Origin: Bolinopsis microptera | Taxonomy: Eukaryota > Ctenophora > Tentaculata > Lobata > Bolinopsidae | Assembly: GCF_026151205.1 (NCBI RefSeq) | Contig: NC_087074.1 | Span: 1,054,001-1,118,000 of the forward strand | Direction: 5' to 3' | DNA length: 64,000 nucleotides | Shown here: piece after piece, positions 24,117 to 35,300 of the stretch | How the letters are laid out: each line of letters begins with the position of its first letter | How positions within the stretch are numbered: position 1 is the first letter of the stretch | Program-made: the position numbers and the translations under genes | The notes under the pieces: generated by a model | Told to the model about the DNA's origin: nothing | Databases searched by the model: none | What the model saw: the letters and a program-made list of their open reading frames with translations, nothing else

Positions 24117-26055
24117 TATCTGGATACTGCTGGATATTGTGGCACTAGAGTCTAGCTTGTAGGCAGAAGCAAAAATTGAAAATGGTTGACAGATAGATCA
24201 TTTCCAGCAAAGAGTTAATTTTCAATTAGGACAATCAATGAAGAAATAAAACCACGACGCAGTAGAATGATTATTTAAAGGGGCATACACCAAAACTGTC
24301 CAGCCTAAATGACTCTTAGGAAGTTCAGTGACCATCTAGCGCACCGTTTCCACACCAAAATTTGAGGATTGGCATTTTTGTAATCGAGCATTTCCTGGTC
24401 AAAGTGCATTTTTCGGATTTAAGCACAATTTGTTTCATGGAGAGGCTATAACCTATAACTTAATAATTTCTTGTGACATCGAGCTGAAATTTTGCACGAA
24501 GTTTATTCATATCTTGTTTAAATTGTGTGTTAAATATTGATATCGTATCTGAAAAGGCTGCGTAACTATGCCATGTGTATAATCGTTGATACATGACAGC
24601 CTAATCAAAATGTCAATGATAGTCTGCAGTTTTCTCAAAAAGTAGAATTTAAGCAACAAATAACAATATAAAATAGTTAGTGTAGTGAGAAATTGGGGTA
24701 ATGTAGAACAAGACTCAGATTAAGGGGGGGGGGGGGGGGGGGGGGGTTCACTCAGATTAACAGCAATATTTATTGTGGGAATCATTGCGAATTTCATTTT
24801 CATGAGAAAATGAGGAGCTTTGGGAAGCCTGCGTCAAAACTTACGCAATCATGATATGAACTGACTATCAGCAATCTCACATACGACCTAATTAAATTGC
24901 AAGCACCTCTGAGAGGACCCTATTCGAGTTTTGGTATTTAAATTAGTGCAAAACTTTTATTCAAGCGAATAAATTTAATCAAATAATGACTAAATAGCTA
25001 TATATCCCAGACAAGCTTCACTCTTAATCTGTTCGGGGTAATAACTGGGCATTCTTGTTTTATAAAAAATCGATAGATTTATACTGTTAGTGTTAAGTTG
25101 TAATATAAAGTTATAATATAGAGTTCTAAAAGTTATAATCAAATAACGCGAGAAGACGTCAGACGAGGGATTGCTGGAGCACACTCATATTACGCCTAAA
25201 AGGGTGATATAAATGCAGTACGAGTGCGGTGGGGTTTGAATGTAATTTCATCCTCTGATGAATGCTCACATCGTATCACGAGCCTAGCACATGCGCTTTT
25301 AATCTTATGAATGAAAAATATACGCTAATTTGACATGAAATAAGCGTAGAATGAGCTAATATTCGCCAAAGCAATGCAATTTGCCCTATAAACCAATGCA
25401 ATTTACCGAGCACTACAAAACTATTTCATGCAGAATTGACATGATCCCAATACTTCATTTGCAAAATGAGGTATACGTATAGTAAAAGTTTGGAGCGATG
25501 TCATGCTTTATTTTTAATTTACATTACATCAGTTTGAAAAACTCTATTTGAGTAGCGAATATAATAATGCTCAATCAATTTGCATTTTAAATGCGATGTC
25601 GTAGTATAGAATATAATAATATATGTTACTGTGTCATGCTTTGAGCACAGATTTGAAATTACACAACAACATACACATAGTCAAGATAAGATACATGTTA
25701 GTTGCTGGCGAAGGTGTTTACTGCTTGTAAGTGATAGTAGTAGCAAATACTGCACTACAACTACTTAACTGTCTCAGTGAATACTGTATAAAAGTTCAAC
25801 TGCTACAGTTCCTTCGTGTATTATATTATCATCATAATCAAATAATCTTTATTAATATCGAGGTTGATATTAAGTAACAATTGTCGTTGTTGCTTGTCCT
25901 CTACCCTGCTGTGCCATCTCTTGGCTAGACGTACTGCGGTTAATTTGGTATATGATCGTCTATTATACAGCCACAAAGCCACACTACACAGCCAAAAAGC
26001 CACACTACTGCATGCAGTGTCAAAACCACACAGATCAGTCTGTGTCTCGAGATAC
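24117..26055. other. AT-rich intergenic stretch, no gene recognised
   Basis: Includes a run of about 24 G at 24724-24747. No ORF above 70 codons resembles a known family, and no convincing exon signals were found. Confidence 0.5.
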
Positions 26056-26280
26056 GGCCAAACAGTGACCAAACAGTGCCTAAACAGTGACCAAACAGTG
26101 ACTAAACAGTGACCAAACAGTGACCAAACAGTGACCAAACAGTGACTAAACAGTGACCAAACAGTGACCAAACAGTGACCAAACAGTGACTAAACAGTGA
26201 CCAAACAGTGACCAAACAGTGACCAAACAGTGCCTAAACAGTGACTAAACAGTGACCAAACAGTAACCAAACAGTGACTC
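26056..26280. repeat. 11-bp minisatellite (ACCAAACAGTG)
   Basis: About 20 copies of ACCAAACAGTG with ACTAAACAGTG and CCTAAACAGTG variants. The minus strand reads as repeated VTVWSLFGHCL, a product of the repeat and not a real protein. Confidence 0.95.
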
Positions 26281-26668
26281 GTTGGACGACTTTTCCAAGG
26301 GATTCCATATTAGGTAGCGTCTGGTTTACTTCTGTTGAAGCATCAGCAAGGACTTCTGATATCAGGTTCTGAGTCGCCGACAGGGGTTGTTCTGCAGCCT
26401 TCCTCTTGAGCGTTGTAAGGAGTTCGAGTCTCTGTGGGGTAGCCAGATCTGAATCGTGGTTGTGTGGTTTACTTCCAAGGGAAAGATTGTTGTCTGTGAG
26501 AGCGAGATAGCACTTGGCAGGACATTTAAGGGATTTGTTCTTCTGGCAACGCCAAGCAGAGGAGAGGACGGTGTCATCATTTTTCTTGCGGCTGTAGATA
26601 TATCCGTCAGAATCAAGCACCTGTTTACATCCTCTGAAACCGTTGAGGAACTTGGAGAAGGTAGGCAT
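26281..26668 (-). pseudogene. FLYWCH-type zinc finger fragment (MULE-like transposase N-terminus)
   Basis: The frame begins MPTFSKFLNGFRGCKQ and carries DSDGYIYSRKK, WRCQKNKSLKCPAKC and HNHDSD, the C2H2 pattern of FLYWCH fingers. In many invertebrates this domain heads MULE-type transposases. About 125 residues remain before the 11-bp minisatellite replaces the rest. It may be a transposon remnant or a first exon of a host gene; I favour the remnant because of the surrounding repeats. Confidence 0.65.
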
Positions 26669-26976
26669 GACTGTTGATAGAATTAAATGCGATACTACTA
26701 CCTTCTATCACCCAATATTTATACCTATAACACTAGATCGGCTCACTCCCCTTGCAAGCCTTTGACACGTACGTCTCACATCCCTTGATACGAGAACCCC
26801 CCTTTAGCAAGAGCTCCCGTCCCTTATGTGATCTACGAGTCGAGCAGTCAGATCATGTTTACTTCTTAATGAACAGCTATGTTGTACAGAATTGACATGT
26901 GAACTCTACCCAGTATCTAGCCTATTTCTGGGCCAATTAAATTCTACAGATGGATCACATCACTAATTATACGTCA

Positions 26977-27292
26977 CTAATTGGTGACGTGATCTGACTC
27001 CTCTTTGGGGGCCGGATCAGTTTTCGGCCCCAAAGTCTCCCAGTGGTTCAAGGCCATCCGGAGCATTTTAGTGTAGCATCCATTGATCCGCTTAGTCATG
27101 GATTGGCTTATCGTCCAAGCTTCAGAGCCGTACAGGAGTACGGGCTCAACCGTTGCTCGGAAGACACGGATCTTTAAGTCCCTGCGCATTCCAGACTTCC
27201 AGGTTGTCTTTAACTGATGACAGGCCCCCCCATGCCTTTGCTTTCCTAACATCAAAGTCGTTCTCCGCACTCATTATTCTGCTTCCAAGGTA
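26977..27292 (-). pseudogene. Non-LTR retrotransposon C-terminal fragment
   Basis: Two overlapping minus-strand frames carry YLGSRIMSAENDFDVRKAKAWG and then CHQLKTTWKSGM, VFRATVEPVLLYGSEAWT, the region after the palm in LINE reverse transcriptases. A frameshift near 27235 separates them. The fragment starts directly at the second block of the 11-bp minisatellite. Confidence 0.75.
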
Positions 27293-27360
27293 GACAGTGC
27301 CTAAACAGTGACCAAACAGTGACCAAACAGTGACCAAACGGCAAACAGTGACCAAACAGC
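27293..27360. repeat. Second block of the 11-bp minisatellite
   Basis: Five or six copies of ACCAAACAGTG, the unit also found at 26056-26280. Confidence 0.9.
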
Positions 27361-27460
27361 TCAATTCGTTTTGGTAAATAAACATCCAGTTCAGGTTCTA
27401 AAAGATACCCGGGAAATCGGCTTAAAATCAATGTGATAACAAGCCCTGACTCCTGGACGA

Positions 27461-28590
27461 AAGATTTACAATCAGAAGTAGCGTGAATCATAGCGGAGTT
27501 TTGAGTAGACTTAAAGGCGATAGTTATTGTAAAGATTTACAATCAGAAGTAGCGTGAATCATAGCGGAGTTTTGAGTAGACTTAAAGGCGATAGTTATAG
27601 TAAAGATTTACAATTAGAAGTAGCGTGAATCATAGCGGAGTTTTGAGTAGACTTAAAGGCGATAGTTATAGTAAAGATTTACAATCAGAAGTAGCGTGAA
27701 TCATAGCGGAGTTTTGAGTAGACTTAAAGGCGATAGTTATAGTAAAGATTTACAATTAGAAGTAGCGTGAATCATAGCGGAGTTTTGAGTAGACTTAAAG
27801 GCGATAGTGATAGTAAAGATTTACAATCAGAAGTAGCGTGAATCATAGCGGAGTTTTGAGTAGACTTAAAGGCGATAGTAAAGATTTACAGTCAGAAGTA
27901 GCGTGAATCATAGCGGAGTTTTGAGTAGACTTGAAGGCGATAGTTATAGTAAAGATTTACAATCAGAAGTAGCGTGAATAATAGCGGAGTTTTGAGTAGA
28001 CTTAAAGGCGATAGTGATAGTAAAGATTTACAATCAGAAGTAGCGTGAATCATAGCGGAGTTTTGAGTAGACTTAAAGGCGATAGTGATAGTAAAGATTT
28101 ACAATCAGAAGTAGCGTGAATCATAGCGGAGTTTTGAGTAGACTTAAAGGCGATAGTGATAGTAAAGATTTACAATCAGAAGTAGCGTGAATCATAGCGG
28201 AGTTTTGAGTAGACTTAAAGGCGATAGTGATAGTAAAGATTTACAATCAGAAGTAGCGTGAATCATAGCGGAGTTTTGAGTAGACTTAAAGGCGATAGTG
28301 ATAGTAAAGATTTACAATCAGAAGTAGCGTGAATCATAGCGGAGTTTTGAGTAGACTTAAAGGCGATAGTGATAGTAAAGATTTACAATCAGAAGTAGCG
28401 TGAATCATAGCGGAGTTTTGAGTAGACTTAAAGGCGATAGTGATAGTAAAGATTTACAATCAGAAGTAGCGTGAATCATAGCGGAGTTTTGAGTAGACTT
28501 AAAGGCGATAGTGATAGTAAAGATTTACAATCAGAAGTAGCGTGAATCATAGCGGAGTTTTGAGTAGACTTAAAGGCGATAGTAAAGATT
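27461..28590. repeat. 71-bp satellite, about 16 copies
   Basis: Near-identical head-to-tail units beginning AAGATTTACAATCAGAAGTA and containing TCATAGCGGAGTTTTGAGTA. Two units near 27873 and 28580 are about 6 bp shorter. Variation is confined to a few positions (GTTATAG or GTGATAG), so the array is young or homogenised. Confidence 0.95.
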
Positions 28591-29200
28591 CGCATGGTCC
28601 TGACTTTCACCAACAGGACGACTTTGCAATAGAAATTACCTGGGGATCTTACTTCCATGCTTCAGTGTTCATAAACGAATGAAGATATGGTGGGATGACA
28701 GGCTGACCGCCGCCTATACTAGTAACAAAAGTAACGCTTGGTACTGAAGGTGTCAGTTTAAAATTTGACAATTCTGATTTCATGAACTGCCCAGTGCCTG
28801 TTACAGCCGGCGGTGTTTTGGATGGCAGGTGGTAAGGTAGTTGCAGTGCAGGATGGCACATATTGTGCTGCCTACTGGTACAAAAGAGTAAGGAACCAAT
28901 GCAAGTTAACTGGTCCAAGTATTTCGAGGTTCACAGCAGAAAAAAAAAGAGTCAGGAGAGAGGGGCATGTAGTGATGACTAAGGTTATCTGGTCTAAGTT
29001 TTCGATGGTCTATGTTTTTGATGGTCTCTGGTGAAAGTGAAATGTGGTAGTATTAACTGCTCAAATACGTGGAGGATTGACATTGGACACAAGCACTTAT
29101 TAGACCTATTGTACTAGCTGATCACTATACAGCTAACTATCGCAGGAGCATTTGTTGAAACTGTTCTTACTCTTTTCCGCAAAGTTATTGTCATCCGCAA
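28591..29200. other. Dispersed-repeat remnant and gene upstream region
   Basis: 28640-28700 carries the TTACCTGGGGA ... TGACAGGCTGA motif shared with 46690-46790, 53085-53160 and 55050-55110. The rest is unassigned and precedes the calumenin-like gene. Confidence 0.5.
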
Positions 29201-29329
29201 AGTTATTACCACAGCAAGTTGGTGGAGCTATTGTTGTTTTAACAAGAGAGGTGCTAGTTACTGTGCAGTGTAGTTTACCTTGTTTTTTGTGACGTGTGTA
29301 TAATATTGCTCCTCTTCTGTCGGATAAAT

Positions 29330-32300
29330 ATGTTTAACAAAGTTTTCGCTTGTCTCTCTATTTTTGGGTGAGTTTCATTTCTTATATAAGGCATTTTATT
29401 TTTATTGGTATAAATTTGGACAAATTTGGAGATATCATTAACTGATGCAGTTGTGTGAAAACGACGCTTGGTAAATGGTAATACTTAATTAAAAAAATCG
29501 AGACAAGGAAAGTATGTTATTCATATTATTATTATATTATTTCAATCAGCATTTAACTTGCTCCAAGTGCACGGCCAAATGCCACGAAATGGTTTAACAA
29601 AAATTAAAATGGTTTAACAAAATAGTTTAACGAAATAGTTTAACGAAATAGTTTAACGAAATAGTTTAACAAAAAATTTGATTTATAACAAAATCAGGTA
29701 TCGCGACATGAGACAACGTTTAACCATGCTAAGCTTCATGTATTAGACAACAATCAAATTTCCGGTAAATTCTCCGACAAGTGTTTCACCAGAATAACCA
29801 CGAAGCTTTTACTTCTGGATTGAAAATCTTAGCTTGGAGAACGTAAAAACCTTAACTTGCTTTTTCTAAAGAGATAAAATTCTCGAACATTCGAACAACA
29901 ACCTTATTTAAGCATTAACAGTATTAACAGTACACCTTAATAATATTCAGGCCCTTCACGTGGTGGAGCTGTGACATTAATAGGTGAGACAAGTGTGACA
30001 CTGAGTGTTGTAACACTCAGAGTGATGTGAGTGATGTGACTGAGTGTTGTGACTGAGTGTTGTGACTGAGTGTTGTGACTGAGTGTTGTGAGTGATGTGA
30101 GTGTTGTAATGCGAGTGCCTTATTTGCTGTCATTGTATTGATCCCATTCATTGATAATCACTACCCTTATCATAAACAAAAGGCACTAATATTTTATCAG
30201 CTATAGCTGCCAAGATCACTGATCAGGTGTTCCTGCCTCAAATGTTGATCGCTTATAAGCGATCAACAAACAACACGTGCACAGTCCATTAGCAACCAGT
30301 CTACAGCTATCAAGTCTAGTGCCTAGTGGTCTACAACAACCTATAACCCTACAGCTATCAAGTGGTCGACAACCAGAGTTGTTCAGGCTTTCAGCAGGAC
30401 TGTTCTGAATTCCAGTCACCTTTGCGTTTAAGTAAATATGGGACTTCTTGAGACCTTGGCCATAAAAGTGATACCATTAAAAACTGCATTAACGTCTAGG
30501 TTCTTTACTTTCACAGATAAATTAACTGTTGATCAGCCAGAGCTCCACAAGATAACATTTAATCTCAGCGTTAATAGCATCAGTAAGATAAGTAGCATAA
30601 GTGAGGTACGCTAGAGAATACCGTGGTTCTACTTCTAGATGGTCGCTGGTTAGTGGTTAGGTTAGGCAACTAACCACACCACTAACTGTAGCGACAAACT
30701 GGTTAATTTAGAAAAGGCATGTACTGAACAAGTTGGTATAACGAAATTAGTTAATTAATTGATTGCAGCTGTCACCACCACAATCGATCTAGAAAAATCT
30801 ACGCATCTACAAATTAGTCAATTTATTCTGTGTGAGTTATGTTTGCTGGGAGAAACGCAATTACAGTATTCGATAATATTCATTGGAAATATTTCTTGGA
30901 TGGGAAAATTCGAAGTTCTTATTCCTATATCATTTAATATTTGCTTTAAAAGTCACATATTCATTGTTCAAGGACTACAACTCCTTTTTATTGGAGACTC
31001 TAAACTATAACAGCATCAATTATACCATCATAACGCTATATAATCGATTATATTATGAGATAAATATTTGCGACACAGATTTCAAAGAATGACCAATGGT
31101 CATTGACCATGGGGTATGACCCACAAGTACATATGCATCGAGATATGTGTTACTAAAAGTACCTCCATTTAATTAATTACATATTGCTAAATACCATCTT
31201 ATCTGAATCTGACACATATATTCTCCTTGATCGTCGCTGTTTGACATATAGAGATAACACCTGAATCCTGACTACTGACGAATAAAATATGTTATTAAAA
31301 CGTCGGAGTAAAACAGTCATGTCAGCCTACACCAACAAAGAAGGAGCTAACTTATTCTGTCATTAAAAGTAAAACAACCTCACAGCGCTTAGTACTTTAG
31401 TATTTTGTGAATAAAGCAATCGGAAATTGACCGACCAACACTCACGGGACCCGACCATTGGTCATTTTATATACATATATATAACATATTCGTGCAAATG
31501 CGCTTATTAATTTTATCAAAGCGCAAATGCATTTGACCAACACCGTCAGACTCTATCCAATCGTCAGTACGACATCGGAGAGCTTTATAGTTTATAAGGT
31601 GTCATCTTAAAGCCAGGTCACTAATTTACCTCTCTCGTTTCAAATATTGAACTTATTAAAAGGAAAGTATATTAAATGGATATTCGATATTATTTAGATA
31701 TATTGTATAAAATGTTGCCTCAATGTGTTGCAGGATAGATTCGCTAGAATCCTGTTATTTGGAAGGGGTAAATTAAGCAAATTTTAAATTCATTTGATAT
31801 ATTATTTTGATGAAGCTTTTGGTTGGCGCAAAACCTATGACGGATGAACATCGTTCATCGCAAGCAACAATTATGCTGAGATATTAAATTTAGCGTCGCA
31901 TTTATATAATCAGTTTTCGCCTTAACAATGGCATCCAGGCAGCTAAATAGATTACATCATTTCTGCAGTGCACGTCTCAAACGTATTATTTAATATCTGA
32001 TCATTCTACTGTGTGGTGCACGTGTGGTGCACGTGTGGTGCACGTGTGGTGCACGTCATTACTATTTAATTATCCCACTCACAATATCTCATAGTACTTG
32101 TGTGGTAATGTCAGTACTTTGCGCAATATGCTAAATTTGTAATGTTGAGCCAATATTTGGCTGTATCTGAGTATCAAACTATATGCTCACATTGACCACG
32201 CAAAAATCATAGGAAACATTGTCAGCAAATGATTTAAACTTATCACAATTTACATGCAACCAAACAAATCTATCTATTTGGGTGAATAATATGAGATGGG

Positions 32301-35300
32301 AATATTTTAACCTAGTTTGGTGAGAGCACGAGTACACAGTTCCCACTGCAGTCTATACGCCGGATAACCAACTCAATGTAGAAGCCCTGCTGTCTGATGA
32401 AGTAAACACTTTTTGCCCTGGAATTGTTCGAAACAAGGACCGGCAAATTGTATTTTGCACCCTTGCTCATGATCCCAAGGGACTGCCAATTCATTTGCTG
32501 CAGCACAGAGCACCTCAGTGCATCCCTCCAGTCATGCCCCCAAACAAACGAGTGTTATTACATCTGCACGGGTGAACACAAGCACTGTTTGGGTAACTAA
32601 TCCTAGGATTGGTATGATATACTGGTGAGAGCGGCTAATACCGTCTTATTTCTAATATTCTTACGCCTTTCATCTGACGTGTTGTTATGGGGTACGTTAC
32701 TATTAACAGGGTACAATTCAGATGGGTTCGTGCCTATGTTATTGTCGTCATAATTTTATTAAGATAAGTTAATCAAGGTAACTAAGCAATGGAGCTGACC
32801 CGGCCCTTATGTTCATCAGCTAGGGTTTGTTGATGAAAATGGGAAAGATCTCTGATGTATGGGCTCTTTTCATATTAATAAGGTCGATATATTGGCATTT
32901 GCTGTGAAAATATAAAAATAGCTTGTGGAAACAATGTCAAATATTATCGCACGTGACGAATGGTGATTGGTGGTATCGCTGCTTTGAATTCTGAAGAATC
33001 CTATCATAACAAATATCAAGAGGGAAACTAAGACTCGTTTTCTAGAAACTAGATAGACAACAAATAGAAACGGGAAAAACTCCCCGCTTAATTGTATCTA
33101 AAACACTCTTCAATGAAACGTTTCATGTTTCCACACTGTTTCATGTTGTCACATCTACTTTTTCTAGTGTCAAAGTTAAACTGACTAACCGACTTAAGAC
33201 TTTAGTCCGAGTTACATACATGTTACATGGTAAGGTCTCCTCCTAGTCGTTGGAGTGGCCTGCATCACACACATCGCGTTGGCGGCGTAACATATGTCTC
33301 CACTGTACTCGGTTGGTAGCCAAAGCTTCTGTTGTGTCGTTGTCGATGTTTTCAACACCTGTAAACTTAGCAGCATCTTCGAGTACGCAGGACTTCCAGT
33401 TCTTACGGGGTCTGCCCCTTGACCTCTTTCCATAATTTGGCTTCCAGTTCAACAGAAACCTCGGTAGTCTAGAGTCTGGCATTCTAACTACATGTCCATA
33501 CCAACGTAGCCTGGCAGCACTGATGAAAGTCTCAACTGACTTGATGCCAGCCCTCCTAAGAACTTCGTCGTTGGTCACATGAAAGAACCATTTAATCCTA
33601 AGGATCCTTCTCAAGGAGGTTTGATGGAAAACCTCAAAGCGTTTCATCTGCTTTTTGGTGGTGTTCCAGACTTCAGCTCCATACAACAAGATGGTGAGGA
33701 CAGCAGCCCTATAGATCCTGATCTTGGTTGGAGTCTTTATAGTTCTGCTATTCCAAATGTTCCAGAGCTGATGAAAGGCGCCATTAGCCTTCTGGATACG
33801 GACATCCAGGTCTCTGTTGATTGTCCCATCCCCACTGATAGTTGCACCCAGGTAGACAAAGTTGCTAACCTGCTCGACGGGTTCACCCTCAACCGACAGC
33901 TCAATACAATCATCCTTGATGAAAGGTCGCTGGGAGGCGCACTTGCTTACAGCCATGCATTGGGTCTTCTTTGCATTTATTCTGAGCCCAGCGTAGGAGC
34001 TGTAATGAACTAATAGATCAGTTGACTCCTGTAGGCCTTCCCCTGAGTTGTCCATAATAGCCATGTCATCAGCATAATCGGTGTCCAGAATGACCTTTTC
34101 CTCGACCGTCTTCATCTCTTTCTGCAGCACTGCGCCTTGACTGATGATCTTGTTGGTCTCCGCCAGAAATGCAGAAAAGTTTAAGCAGAAATTAAAGACA
34201 GGAGGTGCTTGAACGTCACCCTGACCTGTGCCTGAGTTAACATCAAACCAGTCTGTCAGCTCCCCATTAACCCTCACGGCACTCATGGTACCCCCAAAAA
34301 ATGACTGAAATATTCTGACATATTTTTCAGGCAGCCCATAGTGTCTCATACTGCACCAAATAAAGTCCCTTCTGATAGAATCGAACGCTGCCTTGAAATC
34401 GACAAAATTAATGTTAAGAGGGATGTTAAACTCAAGACAGTTATGAATAATAGTTCGGAGAGAATAAATCTGATCAATACATTGACGGTTCTGTCTAAAT
34501 CCGCACTGATTCTCCCTGAGAAGACACTCCATTTATAGTACACGTTTATATTACGTCAATATTTTCTACAATGTAATAGATGAGAACTAATAGACGAGTT
34601 TGTTCTAAAATGTGGTAAAGGAGAACTAAAATAGTTTCCCACAGAGTGTTACAGAGTGTGATATACGGAGCATCAGATACCGGTGATCACACCCACGAGC
34701 ATGTATTCCTAGGAGAGTACGCTACTAACGTTCTGAACATGAAGCCAGCAGAACTCGAGGACATGCTGTACTGGCTGGTTTGTTGCTTTATTTTTTATTA
34801 ATTCAACTTTTGTAGATCTGGCGAGACTGTCTTTGTTACCACTTTGTTGCTTTAAAAAATAAAATTTCCAGTAAAAAACACAAATTACAGGTTGAACAGA
34901 GAATAGACCGCGACAATGATATGAAGATAAACCTAGACGAACTGAAACACTGGATGCAGCATATCTACCACCACGATCTGGATAACAACATCATGCATGC
35001 CTTCTTCGAGTGCAACAAAAAGAAGGTATGTGCGTAAATGGAGTCAAACATTTTCGGTTGGGGATCGCTGATGGCTAGCTCATAACGAGTCAACATGACA
35101 ATATGTGACCCGTGATGGCTAGCTCATCACGAGTCAACATGACAATATGTGACCCATGTGACCCGTGTGAGCCGCAAAAACGTCGATATTCTGTTCTAGG
35201 GAAAGCTCATTAATAACGGCCTGGCTGCAAGATTGCGGTGTCCCAATCACGGAATGGCAAAGAAATCAGTCGGAGATGACTGCTGAATCGTGAATACGAC

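Noticed and set aside
24724-24747. Long G run (and another at 53177-53219)
   Set aside because: Could suggest G-quadruplexes, but homopolymers this long in this assembly are likely length errors and carry no other signal.
25821-26171. Frame with repeated VTVWSLFGHCL
   Set aside because: Product of the 11-bp minisatellite.
27461-28590. CRISPR-like regular repeats
   Set aside because: Units are contiguous with no unique spacers, in a eukaryotic context.
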